64,000 nucleotides of DNA from Neptunomonas antarctica (lineage in GTDB: Bacteria; Pseudomonadota; Gammaproteobacteria; Pseudomonadales; Balneatricaceae). Shown here piece by piece: positions 18,631-28,263 of the stretch; position 1 is the stretch's first letter, and the number at the start of each line of letters is the position of its first letter. The translations under genes were made by a program, and so were the position numbers. The notes under the pieces were generated by a model, which worked only from the letters and a program-made list of their open reading frames with translations, was not told the DNA's origin and made no database searches. The DNA is taken from NCBI RefSeq assembly GCF_001305295.1, contig NZ_LJSI01000044.1, positions 1-64,000 on the forward strand. The letters run 5' to 3'.

Positions 18631-20229
18631 ATGAAGCATATCAACTTAGAATTATATGGAATCATGGATTCCAGAGAAGTTATTTATAACCCTTCCTACA
18701 ATTTTCTCTATGAAGAAGAGACGAGAGATGATTTAAGTGGCTTTGAAAAAGCATATGTTACCCAGTCAGGTGCCGTATCTGTTGATACGGGCGCTTTTAC
18801 GGGAAGGTCTCCAAAAGATAAATACATAGTTAAAGACAAGCTAACTACCGACATTGTGTGGTGGTCAGACCAAGCGAAGAATGATAACAAGCCTATTTCA
18901 AAAAAGGTCTGGAAAGAACTTAAAGCCGTTGCTTCTCAGCAGCTATCAGGCAAGCGTCTATTCGTTATCGACTGTTTTTGTGGAGCCAATGATAATAGTC
19001 GTTTGAAAGTTCGTTTTATTACAGAAGTGGCGTGGCAAGCTCACTTTGTGAAAAATATGTTTATTCGCCCCAGTGATGAAGAACTCATAGGTTTTAAGCC
19101 TGATTTTGTTGTGTTAAATGCATCAAAATCGGTGAACGGTCATTGGCAAGAGCAAGGATTAAACTCTGAGAACTTCGTAGCATTTAATGTTGCGGAAGGT
19201 ATGCAGATCATAGGGGGTACCTGGTACGGCGGTGAGATGAAAAAAGGCCTATTCTCTGCCATGAATTACCTGCTACCTATAAAAGGTATCGCGTCCATGC
19301 ATTGCTCTGCCAATGTTGGATCAGAAGGCGATGTCGCTATATTTTTTGGCTTATCCGGTACCGGAAAAACGACATTATCGACAGACCCGAAAAGATCCTT
19401 AATTGGAGATGATGAACATGGTTGGGATAAAGAAGGTGTCTTTAATTTAGAAGGCGGTTGCTACGCGAAAGTCATTGATCTGGACAAAGACAAAGAGCCT
19501 GATATTTATGCCGCCATACGAAAAGATGCCCTGCTAGAGAATGTCGTCATCAGTGAAGACGGGATCGTTGATTTTAGTAGCGCCGAAAAAACAGAAAACA
19601 CGCGTGTGTCTTATCCTATTTACCATATTGATAACATCGTAAAACCTATTTCAAAAGCAGGACATGCCACCAAAGTTATTTTTCTAACAGCTGATGCTTA
19701 TGGCGTATTGCCTCCGGTATCGACGTTAACCCTTGAACAAGCGATGTATTACTTTTTATCTGGCTACACATCAAAGGTAGCCGGAACAGAGCTAGGTATC
19801 AGTGAACCAGAGCCCACCTTTTCAGCGTGTTTTGGTGCTGCATTTTTAACATTGCACCCTACCAAATATTCTCACGTGTTAGCAGAACGAATGAAAGCAT
19901 CAGGCGCAACCGCCTACCTGGTTAATACCGGATGGAATTTGAAAGGAGAACGTATATCTATAAAAAATACCCGCGCCATTATTGATGCCATTCTCAATGA
20001 TGAAATAGATAGCGCCCCTTGCGTAACACTACGCCACTTTAATCTATCTGTTCCAACAGAAATAACGGGGGTTCCCAGTGATATTTTGCTCCCACAAAAT
20101 TCATCTCCCTGTTTTGATAAGTGGGACTCTAGAGCTCGTACGTTAGCTAATCAGTTTATTAACAATTTCATTAAGTTTTCAGGTACAGAAGAAGGCAAGC
20201 TGTTAGCTCAAGCAGGCCCTGTAATATAA
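18631..20229 (+). CDS. pckA: Phosphoenolpyruvate carboxykinase (ATP)
   Basis: 532 residues, near the family's usual 540. AAAAGGGG lies 7 nt before the ATG. The P-loop is [11 protein letters not shown] (about 245), followed by [10 protein letters not shown], with the N-terminal TGRSPKDK substrate loop, the metal-binding region around MHCSANVG, and C-terminal [20 protein letters not shown]. It catalyses oxaloacetate + ATP to PEP + CO2 + ADP, the entry to gluconeogenesis. That suits a neighbourhood with organic-acid uptake by TRAP transport. It stands alone with its own terminator. Confidence 0.97.
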   Translation: MKHINLELYGIMDSREVIYNPSYNFLYEEETRDDLSGFEKAYVTQSGAVSVDTGAFTGRSPKDKYIVKDKLTTDIVWWSDQAKNDNKPISKKVWKELKAVASQQLSGKRLFVIDCFCGANDNSRLKVRFITEVAWQAHFVKNMFIRPSDEELIGFKPDFVVLNASKSVNGHWQEQGLNSENFVAFNVAEGMQIIGGTWYGGEMKKGLFSAMNYLLPIKGIASMHCSANVGSEGDVAIFFGLSGTGKTTLSTDPKRSLIGDDEHGWDKEGVFNLEGGCYAKVIDLDKDKEPDIYAAIRKDALLENVVISEDGIVDFSSAEKTENTRVSYPIYHIDNIVKPISKAGHATKVIFLTADAYGVLPPVSTLTLEQAMYYFLSGYTSKVAGTELGISEPEPTFSACFGAAFLTLHPTKYSHVLAERMKASGATAYLVNTGWNLKGERISIKNTRAIIDAILNDEIDSAPCVTLRHFNLSVPTEITGVPSDILLPQNSSPCFDKWDSRARTLANQFINNFIKFSGTEEGKLLAQAGPVI

Positions 20230-20258
20230 GATTTTTTAACGTGGGCGTTGTCCTGTTT

Positions 20259-20283
20259 GCCCAGGTTTCCCTGGGCTTTTTTT
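20259..20283 (+). terminator. Rho-independent terminator of pckA
   Basis: GCCCAGG/CCTGGGC stem with a short loop followed by seven T residues, 30 bp after the pckA stop. Confidence 0.9.
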
Positions 20284-20398
20284 CACCTGGAAAAAAACCT
20301 CTGCTAAAAACCGATTTTCTGCTCTATTCTTTAAAAGAGGCTCTTAACTGACTACCCGCGAAACAGGGGGAAATAACCATGCCCACAACGTACTATCA

Positions 20399-21085
20399 TC
20401 AACTTTTAAGCCAGTAATTCCTCTCGGTGTAAATCTTATCCTTAGCATCAGCGGCAGGAAGAGACTGCTTAAATGCCTCGCGGTTTGATAACCGAGTGTA
20501 GTACGCCGCTACGTTGGGAAACGCGTTAATATCAGTAAATAAGCGTCCGATATAAAGGCTGTAACCTACTCCCACATCGGCTGCCGAAAAACCACTTGCC
20601 AACAGGTAATCCCGACCTTGTAGTTGGTTTTCTAACACGCCAATCGCTTTTTCCAAACGTCGGGTCTCTAATTTTTGTACGGTAGGCGAACGTAAAAGTG
20701 GATCATTAATGACAATAGCTTGCTGAGTTAAGCCCGCAGCATGTACCGCAATCGTTTCTGCATAATGGATCCACTGCAACCACTCAGGTCGTTCTTTATG
20801 CCCTGGAGCACGCCATAACAATCCATTGTCATAGGTTTCACAAAGGTACTCTGCGATAGCCCCACTCTCAAATAACGTGAGTTCACCATCCTCAAGACAA
20901 GGCACGCGCCCGAGGGGATGACGACTTAAATAATCATCACTTCGCAAATCGCTGCCAAATGAAAAAAGCACGACGTCGACATCGAGCTTGAGTTCGTTAA
21001 TTAACCATAGAGAACGCATTGAGCGTGCTTCATTACAATGAAAAAGTTTCAGCGCCACCTTGTTATCCTTTTTATCAACTGACAT
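20399..21085 (-). CDS. Glutathione S-transferase family protein
   Basis: 228 residues. An N-terminal thioredoxin-like half (LKLFHCNEARSMRSLWLINEL) has the cis-Pro loop GRVPCLEDGELTLFESGAIAEYL, which contains the Glu/Ser pair that binds the glutathione gamma-glutamyl group. An all-helical C-terminal half follows (DYLLASGFSAADVGVGY). It is a cytosolic enzyme conjugating or reducing with glutathione; the substrate is unknown. It lies 37 bp downstream of the RNase HI gene on the same strand, so the two may be co-transcribed. Confidence 0.85.
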   Translation of the reverse strand: MSVDKKDNKVALKLFHCNEARSMRSLWLINELKLDVDVVLFSFGSDLRSDDYLSRHPLGRVPCLEDGELTLFESGAIAEYLCETYDNGLLWRAPGHKERPEWLQWIHYAETIAVHAAGLTQQAIVINDPLLRSPTVQKLETRRLEKAIGVLENQLQGRDYLLASGFSAADVGVGYSLYIGRLFTDINAFPNVAAYYTRLSNREAFKQSLPAADAKDKIYTERNYWLKS

Positions 21086-21122
21086 AAATTAAGATTAATA
21101 CCCTAATACTCAACTACAGGCG

Positions 21123-21887
21123 TCAGCCAGCTCTCATTGCCAGCAGAGCCTCAACATCAATGTCCTCAAGATAGCGCGTAAAGTCAGACTCTTGCGCCTC
21201 AATAGCAACTATCGACATGCGGTCAGCAAGCTCATTACCCTCGACACCTACATGACCGTTTACATGCAGAACGTGCACCTGATCTTTAATAGACTGGTGG
21301 AGTTCAAACATTTCCTTAATCAATTCAAGGTTCTGTATCTCTCCGCTTTTCTTCTTCCAACCGTTCTTCTTCCAACCCACAGCCCACTGGGTAACACATT
21401 GAATCGAGTATTTAGAATCACAGAATATAGCCACGGACTTCCCTTTACCCATGTCATCCTTTGCCATTATCAACGCCTGAAAGAGAGCGTTTAACTCAGC
21501 GGTGTTGTTAGTGCCTTGGGGATTAAATAATCCATACCACAGCTCCTCAACAATCTCATCGCGATAGACTGCTACCCCAGACCCCGCTTTACCCGGGTTC
21601 GGCACACAGCCACCATCGGTAAATATTTTGGTATCAAACTTCAGTGCAGATACTTCACTAGCAGTGTGAGTCTTAGGAGATTGAACAGTGGCTTTCTGTG
21701 ACTTAACGCCAGTGCCGGGAGCCTTGGCCTGTGTCGTACTGTCACCTCGAAAGGCAGCGTCGGCTTCTACACGGGTTTTGAATGATTTATACTTTGCACC
21801 CGCAAACCCCTTCACATGCTTATTGCAGGTGTTCCAGTCAGTAAATATGCCGGTCTCTCTTCCCTTCCATACAACGTAAAACTTCAT
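21123..21887 (-). CDS. rnhA: Ribonuclease HI with N-terminal hybrid-binding domain
   Basis: 254 residues. Residues 1-45 form a caulimovirus-viroplasmin/RNase H hybrid-binding domain (MKFYVVWKGRETGIFTDW, VKGFAGAKYKSF). A charged linker follows, then an RNase H fold at about 88-240. The DEDD carboxylates are visible in FTDGGCVPNP, AELNAL, FCDSKYS and the last in NELADRM. It degrades RNA in RNA:DNA hybrids. The domain layout is like eukaryotic RNase H1 and some bacterial RNHI proteins, unlike the short E. coli enzyme, so it may be a second RNase H in this cell. Confidence 0.92.
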   Translation of the reverse strand: MKFYVVWKGRETGIFTDWNTCNKHVKGFAGAKYKSFKTRVEADAAFRGDSTTQAKAPGTGVKSQKATVQSPKTHTASEVSALKFDTKIFTDGGCVPNPGKAGSGVAVYRDEIVEELWYGLFNPQGTNNTAELNALFQALIMAKDDMGKGKSVAIFCDSKYSIQCVTQWAVGWKKNGWKKKSGEIQNLELIKEMFELHQSIKDQVHVLHVNGHVGVEGNELADRMSIVAIEAQESDFTRYLEDIDVEALLAMRAG

Positions 21888-22106
21888 ATGTTTTTATTTC
21901 ACTCAATAGATAGATTAGCCCCTAGCAAGCACGTTAGAGCCTTAATACTATGAGGATACCATCCTTGCTCAGATATTTGGTTAGGATACTGGCTAGCATT
22001 ATTGAAAAAAATTCTAGTCTGCACCCCATTAAAAAACCATCTATCCACTAGCCCAACCCTCATGGATCAAGCGCAATAACCCGTTTTTGACGTTGTTCAG
22101 AAGCCA

Positions 22107-22766
22107 CTACCGGATTCTCAGATATTTAGGGTCAGTGTAAAAACTACCCTTACGTCTTTCTAACGTGATGCGATGAAGCACTTGATAAGGGCCTTGAACA
22201 TCTCTGGTTTCATATTGAGCGAATACGACTTCGTTGACCGTAAATTCGATATCATTTGAGCTGAGCTCAGAGATATCTTTCACTATATCAGATGTTTTAT
22301 AGGCTTTATTATAAAACCCAAGCGTCACGTGTGGAGTATATTTACCAGAATCATTTTCTTCAGAGATATTATTCAAACACTCACGTATGGAATCCAGTCT
22401 ACCCAGAGGATCACGCACAGAAAGATAAGGGCAGGTAGCAAAGCTATTACAGCCGGATAGCTGTAAAGAAAATGATTTAATATTACTTTTCTTTATCTGC
22501 TCAACCTGTCTCGTTATTAAATCTTGATGGAAATAGTTATCCGAAAGCAAGCCTGATGCAACTAACGTAATATGAGGCTGGCGCAAATAATAAGCATGTA
22601 ATTTATCGGATAGATCCTCTTGATGCGTCCTTATTTTGTTCTGGCAATCCGGAGTCGAAATTTCGATCGCCCAGAATCCAAAATATTTAATACCCTTGTG
22701 CCACTCAGAAAAATCATGCAGCGCGGCCGGGTACGTAGTATCAAGATTTAAAAATTCAGAAAACAT
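22107..22766 (-). CDS. 2H phosphoesterase / LigT-like protein
   Basis: 219 residues. Two HxT motifs spaced as in the 2H superfamily (PHITLVASG about 85; PHVTLGFYN about 155) mark the bilobed catalytic core of LigT/CPDase-type enzymes. These act on 2',3'-cyclic or 2'-5' phosphodiester bonds in RNA. The N-terminal IKYFGFWAIEI strand and the FAQYETRDVQGPYQVLHRI C-terminal strand fit the fold. It is not close enough to thpR for me to assign that name. It stands alone, with no operon evident. Confidence 0.75.
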   Translation of the reverse strand: MFSEFLNLDTTYPAALHDFSEWHKGIKYFGFWAIEISTPDCQNKIRTHQEDLSDKLHAYYLRQPHITLVASGLLSDNYFHQDLITRQVEQIKKSNIKSFSLQLSGCNSFATCPYLSVRDPLGRLDSIRECLNNISEENDSGKYTPHVTLGFYNKAYKTSDIVKDISELSSNDIEFTVNEVVFAQYETRDVQGPYQVLHRITLERRKGSFYTDPKYLRIR

Positions 22767-22865
22767 ACTAATTCATCAAATTCTACAAGCAAATATAAGA
22801 CGGATATTGGTGGATATTGAGGGATAGCACAGACACTGAGCCCAAATATCGCACCCCATAAATGG

Positions 22866-23495
22866 CTAGGTTTTTATCACAAACACCATTTCAGTACCGG
22901 GCACGCTTTTGCGTTCAAAATGCACTTCCTCCACCTTTTCAATCGATTCAACGCCTGCAAATAGCTGACGAACCTCAGCTTCCGGTACACTAAAAGGTGG
23001 CCCCTGAACCCGACTCTGGTCGTATTGCATCGTGATCATTAAATAAGACGTACCTTTGGGCAAAATCTTCCTTAAATGTGCCACATACTGAACACGCATT
23101 TCAGGTGGCAACGCCACTAAAGCCGCACGATCAAAGACGCCCTGCACATCCTGACAATCTTCTGCACTGAGATGAAAAAAGTCACCGCACAACAATCTCA
23201 TTTGCTCTAATTGATAACCGCAATAATGGGTATGTGTTATCGGCGCGGCAGTGATGGCGTTTTCCGTTAAAAATTCATCTAAAGCTTTCTGACTTAGCTC
23301 CACCCCCAAAATGGTATGTCCTTGTTTTGCCAACCAGAGCATATCCAATGATTTACCGCACAAAGGCACAAGAATGGTTTCATCACCCCTGAAGCCAAGT
23401 TTTTGCCAATGAGTAGTTAAAAATGCATTCATCTCTGCTTGATGAAAACCCACCACACCTGTGGCCCACATGTCATGCCAAAAATTCGCCTGCAT
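22866..23495 (-). CDS. tpm: Thiopurine S-methyltransferase
   Basis: 209 residues, standard bacterial TPMT length. Recognisable from ANFWHDMWATGVVGFHQ at the N-terminus, the SAM-binding LVPLCGKSLDMLWLAKQGH, GVELSQKAL and FDRAALVALPPEMR. In bacteria it methylates thiopurines and also selenium or tellurium species, giving metalloid tolerance. It is monocistronic. Confidence 0.92.
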   Translation of the reverse strand: MQANFWHDMWATGVVGFHQAEMNAFLTTHWQKLGFRGDETILVPLCGKSLDMLWLAKQGHTILGVELSQKALDEFLTENAITAAPITHTHYCGYQLEQMRLLCGDFFHLSAEDCQDVQGVFDRAALVALPPEMRVQYVAHLRKILPKGTSYLMITMQYDQSRVQGPPFSVPEAEVRQLFAGVESIEKVEEVHFERKSVPGTEMVFVIKT

Positions 23496-23778
23496 CTAAA
23501 CGTCTACTCCAGTGTCCCGGCGGTCATGGTTATTTTTTAAAAGTGAAAACCGCTGTAATACACGCACTTTATCATCTAGGGATATTTGGAGTCTGATATT
23601 TGGGGGATATTTGATTTTAGCCAGAGAGCTTTTTCGCTTATCCCAGACATTGCAGTGAACTCTGCACCTTGGTTCCTGTCCGAGAAGATTGAGACTCTTT
23701 TTTGTTAGCTTACTTTTTTGTTACTCTATTTTTGTCTTTATTTTTGTCTTTATTTTTTAGCAGAAACTGGAATACGAC

Positions 23779-24477
23779 ATGACCTCAAAGCTCTCTGATA
23801 AAAAGTCTAGCGCCCAAGATATTCAAGCATTCATCGGCAAAGTCAAAAATGCTCCGCTGGTCACTAGCGTAGACAAGGGCAGATTGATATTTGCAATGGA
23901 TGCCACCGCGAGTCGTGAGCACTGTTGGGATATGGCTAGTCAACAGCATGCTGCCATGTTTGCCGAAGCAGATAAGGTGAGTGCACTCAGTGTGCAACTT
24001 TGTTATTACCGGGGTTTTGGAGAGTTTAAAGCACTTCCCTGGGCACGCGGCGCAGATGAAATCAAAAAATCCTTACTTTCGGTACGCTGCCTGGCCGGAA
24101 AAACCCAGATTGCAAAAGTGTTATCGCATGCGTTGAGTGAAACTCGCACAAGCAAAGTAAACGCACTGGTATTTGTCGGTGATTGTGTTGAAGAAAACCC
24201 GGATTCTCTCGGAGCCTTGGCAGGCCAGTTGGGAATACTCAATCTGCCTTTATTTATTTTTCAGGAAGGTAATAATCCAGAGGTTGGAAGTATCTTCTCA
24301 CAGCTGGCGACATTGAGCGGAGGCGCACATTGCCAGTTTGATCAAGGCAGTGCCAGACAGTTAGGTCAGCTGTTAGCCGCGGTTGCTGTGTATGCTACTG
24401 GCGGTAAATCTGCTTTGAAAAGTAATTTGTTGAGTAAGGATGCGAGCGTGCGACGATTATTACAGCAATTAAAGTAG
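23779..24477 (+). CDS. VWA-domain protein
   Basis: 232 residues with no signal peptide. A von Willebrand A-like Rossmann fold begins at FAMDATASREHCWD, with a MIDAS-like DxTxS. It continues with the strands LSVQLCYYRGFGEF and VNALVFVGDCVEEN and the second metal-loop threonine region. It is probably a cytosolic metal-dependent adhesion or assembly module. A J-domain membrane protein follows 114 bp downstream and the two may be functionally linked, as small VWA and DnaJ-like genes often cluster in gammaproteobacteria. The precise role is unknown. Confidence 0.75.
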   Translation: MTSKLSDKKSSAQDIQAFIGKVKNAPLVTSVDKGRLIFAMDATASREHCWDMASQQHAAMFAEADKVSALSVQLCYYRGFGEFKALPWARGADEIKKSLLSVRCLAGKTQIAKVLSHALSETRTSKVNALVFVGDCVEENPDSLGALAGQLGILNLPLFIFQEGNNPEVGSIFSQLATLSGGAHCQFDQGSARQLGQLLAAVAVYATGGKSALKSNLLSKDASVRRLLQQLK

Positions 24478-24591
24478 TCGTGATTAAAAAGCTGCCAATA
24501 ATCCAACGGTTCCCACAGAAATACCAACAACGGAAAATAAAGGGTGGTAGGCTTTGCGACTTAACTGGTACCTCAAACAAGTGAATACTTT

Positions 24592-25359
24592 ATGTTCAGA
24601 CTTGCCGTTTTAGTAGCGGTCATCATCATCGGCTTCAAGACAGTACAATATATTCGAGCCCTGAAACCGGAACAAAGAAAGAAAGCCAGTGCGAAAGCCG
24701 GTGTGGTCGCGTTGATTACGCTAATGCTCTTGCTAACAGTCACGGGAAAGCTTCATGTTTTGGCGGCGTTGGGCGCAGGTTTAGTGCTATTTGCCAAGCG
24801 CTTGTTCCCATTGCTACGTTATGTCCCGTTTTTAAAAGGCCTTTACCAGAAGGCCAAAGCTACGCAGAGCTCGGGCTCAGCGCAGCATTCTACGGTTGAA
24901 ACCAGCTTGCTCAAAATGACCCTTGATCACGAAAGTGGCAATTTGGATGGTGAATTACTGGCGACTGACAGCAAGGGCAAATATCTGTCTGAATTAAGTC
25001 TGTCAGAATTAATCGATCTCTATGGCCTGGCAGAAAAGCAATATCCGGATTCGATCGAAGTCTTGGCTGCCTATATTGATCGCACGCATGGTTCTGACTG
25101 GCGCGAAGCTGCCGATGCCGATGCCGGACACTATTCTGGAGAGAGTGGACAAAACTCACGCGCAAGCGATAGCGGTGAGATGACGGCCAGTGAAGCTTAT
25201 GCCGTGCTAGGTCTTGATCAAAATGCCACAGAGGAAGAAGTCATCGCAGCGCACCGCAAATTAATGCAAAAGCTCCATCCAGACCGAGGTGGCAGCAATT
25301 ACCTGGCAGCAAAAATAAATCTGGCGAAGGCTTTTCTCGTGAGCCGCAATGGCAAGTAA
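24592..25359 (+). CDS. Membrane-anchored J-domain protein
   Basis: 255 residues. Two N-terminal membrane segments (about 3-18 and 34-62) are followed by a linker and a C-terminal J domain (about 195-255) that includes the catalytic HPD (KLHPDRGGS). The protein stimulates a DnaK-type ATPase at the inner membrane. The topology, with the membrane at the N-terminus and J at the extreme C-terminus, resembles DjlA-like and TIM14-like bacterial proteins. No strong ribosome site is visible before the ATG. Confidence 0.82.
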   Translation: MFRLAVLVAVIIIGFKTVQYIRALKPEQRKKASAKAGVVALITLMLLLTVTGKLHVLAALGAGLVLFAKRLFPLLRYVPFLKGLYQKAKATQSSGSAQHSTVETSLLKMTLDHESGNLDGELLATDSKGKYLSELSLSELIDLYGLAEKQYPDSIEVLAAYIDRTHGSDWREAADADAGHYSGESGQNSRASDSGEMTASEAYAVLGLDQNATEEEVIAAHRKLMQKLHPDRGGSNYLAAKINLAKAFLVSRNGK

Positions 25360-25397
25360 ACGCAGGACGTTCATGTTTTAAATCAGGAATAATTATC

Positions 25398-25880
25398 ATG
25401 CAAACACAACACCTCCAGTTCCTTATGCTGTCTCCTGAAATTCTGGATTCCCTTTTGTCGCTAAAGATTCCAGATAATGAAGCACACTTGATTTCACCCA
25501 ATGCAGAATGGATCGCCGAGGCCGCTTTTATGAGTAAAAGTATCACGTACGGCCTGTTCTGGAGAAAACAACCGGTCGGATTGATATCGCTCATAGACCC
25601 GCGCCTCCTGGATCAAGATGATGATAATGATCACTTTCAAGGTGACTTTCTCTACGTTTGGCGCTTGATGATTGACCAACACCATCGGCGACAAGGATAC
25701 GGACGTTCGGCTATCAGATTCGCCCAAAGCTATGCGCAGCTGATTGGCCAAAAAGGGGTTTCATTAACTACCATGGATCGCGCATCACTAAACGCGTTGC
25801 CGCTTTATCAAAGTATGGGTTTTGAGCCCACTGGACGCCGTCTGGATGATGAAATTGAGCTGATTTGGCAACCCCTATGA
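25398..25880 (+). CDS. GNAT-family N-acetyltransferase
   Basis: 160 residues. Acetyl-CoA-binding motif A is visible as VWRLMIDQHHRRQGYGRSAI (Q/RxxGxG/A). Preceding strands and the C-terminal NALPLYQSMGFEPTGRR complete a single GNAT domain, similar in style to diamine or spermidine acetyltransferases. The small-molecule acceptor is unknown. It ends 4 bp before the truncated tnsA-like gene and marks the left side of the transposon-relic region. Confidence 0.83.
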   Translation: MQTQHLQFLMLSPEILDSLLSLKIPDNEAHLISPNAEWIAEAAFMSKSITYGLFWRKQPVGLISLIDPRLLDQDDDNDHFQGDFLYVWRLMIDQHHRRQGYGRSAIRFAQSYAQLIGQKGVSLTTMDRASLNALPLYQSMGFEPTGRRLDDEIELIWQPL

Positions 25881-25883
25881 CGA

Positions 25884-26102
25884 TCAGTACTGACTCAGGA
25901 AAGTAACCGCGGTACGCCAGGTATTAATCCGGCGGATAAATATAGGCAGAGCGTCGAAATAAATAACATCGGGTGAATATTCAAAGTTAAAGCAGCTGTC
26001 GAACGCCAGTGCGGATTCAACGGTCATGACGCTATCCATTTTAAGACTGGCAAACTTAAAAAAGGTTTTTACGCGGTAATCTTTAAGGTTACGTCGATAC
26101 AT
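25884..26102 (-). pseudogene. Truncated TnsA-like endonuclease gene, copy 1
   Basis: From the ATG at 26102 the frame reads MYRRNLKDYRVKTFFKFASL then KMDSVMTVESALAFDSC and FNFEYSPDVIYFDALP. This is what the N-terminal domain of Tn7-family TnsA looks like (SLKM...ES.LE.D...LEY..DV....QP). After about residue 56 the resemblance stops, and an unrelated 16-residue tail runs to a stop. A full TnsA has more than 200 residues. An upstream in-frame start is possible but not needed. Recognition is by eye. Two further decayed copies at 28664-28799 and 34581-34711 support it. Confidence 0.65.
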
Positions 26103-26127
26103 AGCACTGCCACCATTATGGATTCTA

Positions 26128-26290
26128 TGCATTATAATTCTGCATAAAGGGAAACGGTAAAACAATAACTTAGAGATGAAAATGCAGTATAAGTTTGTAT
26201 AAAAATGTTTATAAATCTTGTATAAAGTTGCTTCCTAAAAAATCTAAATTGTGATTTTACTACCATTAAAAACTATCAACGATCATGAAA
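26128..26290 (+). repeat. tnsA-distal end of element A
   Basis: Aligns with the 28876 end. Three degenerate sites are visible: TGCATTATAATTCTGCATA (26128-26146), then TGCAGTATAAGTTTGTATAA and CTTGTATAAAGTTGCTTCC. These match the second and third sites of the 28876 copy (GCAGTATAAGTTTGCATAA and TTGCATAAAATCACTTCC). The extreme terminus (TGT...) is missing, fused to the tnsA stub at about 26117. Similarity to the copy at 30407 continues to CATGAAATA near 26292. Confidence 0.6.
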
Positions 26291-26410
26291 TACAGTTGCT
26301 CTAATTACAATTCAATTGCGGAAAACCGCAACCCGCGACATATCCTAATCCATGTATTTTCATAAAAGACTCGATGCTCAGAAGAGAATAGTGACTATCG
26401 TATAGGGCAC

Positions 26411-26465
26411 AGTACCGGGGAGCATAAACCCGGCACTGGCTTAGACACTCCTTATTCAGGGTGTC
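26411..26465 (-). terminator. Paired stem-loops downstream of pqqA
   Basis: Two hairpins lie just after the pqqA stop: 26444-26465 (GACAC/GTGTC arms) and 26411-26437 (9-bp arms, AGTACCGGG against CCCGGCACT, one mismatch). Neither has a T-run. They may terminate or stabilise the tiny pqqA transcript, as hairpins do after pqqA in known pqq operons. Confidence 0.5.
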
Positions 26466-26473
26466 ATCAACAC

Positions 26474-26545
26474 TTAACGGTTTGCGAAGTACATTGTTAC
26501 TTCGAAGCCGATGCGCATATCTTGATAAGCGGGTTTAGTCCACAT
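26474..26545 (-). CDS. pqqA: PQQ precursor peptide PqqA
   Basis: 23 codons: [20 protein letters not shown] then ANR. This matches the canonical PqqA precursor closely, including MWTKP at the start and the EVTMY segment, whose Glu and Tyr are cross-linked by PqqE to make pyrroloquinoline quinone. AGAGG precedes the ATG. It is divergent from a PQQ-dependent dehydrogenase gene, 357 bp away. No pqqB, C, D, E or F gene is in the window, so it is an orphan extra copy or depends on enzymes encoded elsewhere. It lies inside relic element A. Confidence 0.95.
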   Translation of the reverse strand: MWTKPAYQDMRIGFEVTMYFANR

Positions 26546-26803
26546 AGTAAGTACCTCTATTGTTGTTATGTTTTTATTAAGAAATATCCGACGACTCGTC
26601 AGGTCATAGGAGAACTTTATAAATACTTATATATCACATTGAAGCGAAAAGAAACCTGCTTGGGCCCATAAAAATCAAACACCGGATTCATCTTATTAAT
26701 ACAAACTGGAGCCAATAAATCCTGGTAAGACCAGTTCGTCAATATCTCTAGATATAAAAAAATATACATGCTACTTGTTAGAACTTGTACGTTGGCCTGA
26801 CCA

Positions 26804-26848
26804 CTGAAAGCAGCCAATCGACATATGAGTCGATTGGATATCTTTCAG
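26804..26848. promoter_or_regulatory. Two-tier inverted repeat upstream of the dehydrogenase
   Basis: Perfect inner arms CCAATCGAC/GTCGATTGG (9 bp, loop ATATGA) nested in perfect outer arms CTGAAAG/CTTTCAG (7 bp). It sits 54 bp before the dehydrogenase ATG and within the pqqA-dehydrogenase divergent region. It could be a regulator operator or a 5'-leader hairpin. The rest of 26546-26902 shows no supportable gene. Confidence 0.6.
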
Positions 26849-26902
26849 GATGGCAGTAGTGGCCTAATAAAAAAAATAAATAAAAGAACACGGAGCTAGT
26901 TG

Positions 26903-28240
26903 ATGAATAACCAACAGTATCAATCTAAAAAATCCGGGCCCTATCCTGAGCTCAAAAAATTAATAAAAAAGAATACATATAGTTTTTCTCTTGGTAGCGC
27001 GGCACTAGCGCTAATGTTGTCGTCTGGAATAAGCGTTGCTTCCGATGATGATAATCTTTCCAAACTGGGGGCTTTCAAAAAAACAGATACCGCAGCCATG
27101 GTGCAGATCGACCAAGACACTAAATATGCAAACAACCTGCGCAATGTCTTGAAAGATATCGTTATGCCAAGCGGTTTTAAGATTGAACTGTTTGCCCTCG
27201 TACCCGATGCCCGACACATGGCCGTCAGCCGCAACAAGGCGACTGTTTGGGTAGGCACTCGCAAAACAACTGTATGGTCCGTTACCGATCGAGATATGGA
27301 CAATGTTGCCGACACCGTTGAAGAATTCAGCCCCAGTGTGAAATTTGATATTCCCAATGGTGTTTGCTATTCACCGGATGGCTTCCTGTTCGTTGTGGAG
27401 CGCAACCGCGTCATGATGTTCCCTGCGGCCGAATACTTTATGGAAGGTTCTGACACAGTAGCGATTCCGATTGTTAAACAGGGTGAACTGATCCCGGCAG
27501 ATGAAGAGTCCTATAACCACACCGCTCGGGTTTGCGCGGTGGGCGCTGATAACAAACTGTACATCAGTCTGGGGCAGCCATTTAACGTCACCCCCTCTGA
27601 AAAGGTTGAAATGTACAAGAAGGTGGGCATGGGCGGCATCATTCGCATGAATCGCGATGGATCAGAGCGTGAAGTCCTTGCAACGGGTATCCGCAACTCG
27701 GTTGGTCATGCATTTAATCCGCAAGATGGCAGCCTGTGGTTTACTGATAATCAGGTCGACGGCATGGGTGATGAAATACCACCGGGTGAGTTGAATAAGT
27801 TAGTCGAAGGCGGCTGGTACGGCCATCCTTATTACGGCGGTGGTTCTACACGCACCAACGAGTATGCAGATAAAGACATTCCTGCTGATGAAGCATCTCG
27901 CTACGTTGCTCCTCAGGTGGAAATGATCGCACATGCTGCCGACTTAGGCATGATGTTCTATACCGGAAAAATGTTCCCCGAAAAATACAAAAACGCCATC
28001 TTTAGCGCGCAGCATGGGTCTTGGAATGCGGTCAAGGCTCGTGGCGCACGCGTCATGGTTACTTTCCTTGATGATAATGGCAACGCAATCAAAACGGAGC
28101 CTTTCGCTGAAGGATGGATGAGCGACAGTGGTTTCTACTCGGGTCGCCCGGTCGACGTGCAGCAATATGTTGATGGTTCGATCCTGGTATCTGACGACAA
28201 AGCAGGGGCCATCTATCGGATTAGCTACTCCAAAAATTAA
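26903..28240 (+). CDS. PQQ-dependent sugar/sorbosone dehydrogenase-like protein
   Basis: 445 residues from the ATG at 26903 (GGAG 7 nt upstream; the TTG immediately before is a weaker choice). A signal peptide occupies about 20-45 (ALALMLSSGISVASD). The remainder is a six-bladed beta-propeller of the glucose/sorbosone dehydrogenase type, with GFKIELFALVPDARHMAVS, VGHAFNPQDGSLWFTDNQVD, GGWYGHPYYGGG and AQHGSWNAVKARGARV. It oxidises a sugar or aldose-type substrate in the periplasm using PQQ. The pqqA gene upstream and the cytochrome c gene downstream form a coherent cassette. The substrate is unknown. Confidence 0.9.
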   Translation: MNNQQYQSKKSGPYPELKKLIKKNTYSFSLGSAALALMLSSGISVASDDDNLSKLGAFKKTDTAAMVQIDQDTKYANNLRNVLKDIVMPSGFKIELFALVPDARHMAVSRNKATVWVGTRKTTVWSVTDRDMDNVADTVEEFSPSVKFDIPNGVCYSPDGFLFVVERNRVMMFPAAEYFMEGSDTVAIPIVKQGELIPADEESYNHTARVCAVGADNKLYISLGQPFNVTPSEKVEMYKKVGMGGIIRMNRDGSEREVLATGIRNSVGHAFNPQDGSLWFTDNQVDGMGDEIPPGELNKLVEGGWYGHPYYGGGSTRTNEYADKDIPADEASRYVAPQVEMIAHAADLGMMFYTGKMFPEKYKNAIFSAQHGSWNAVKARGARVMVTFLDDNGNAIKTEPFAEGWMSDSGFYSGRPVDVQQYVDGSILVSDDKAGAIYRISYSKN

Positions 28241-28263
28241 CCGGTCTGCCTGACAGACGGCTT

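Noticed and set aside
26617-26817. 66-codon minus frame between pqqA and the dehydrogenase
   Set aside because: No ribosome site, AT-driven composition, and it lies in a divergent promoter region.
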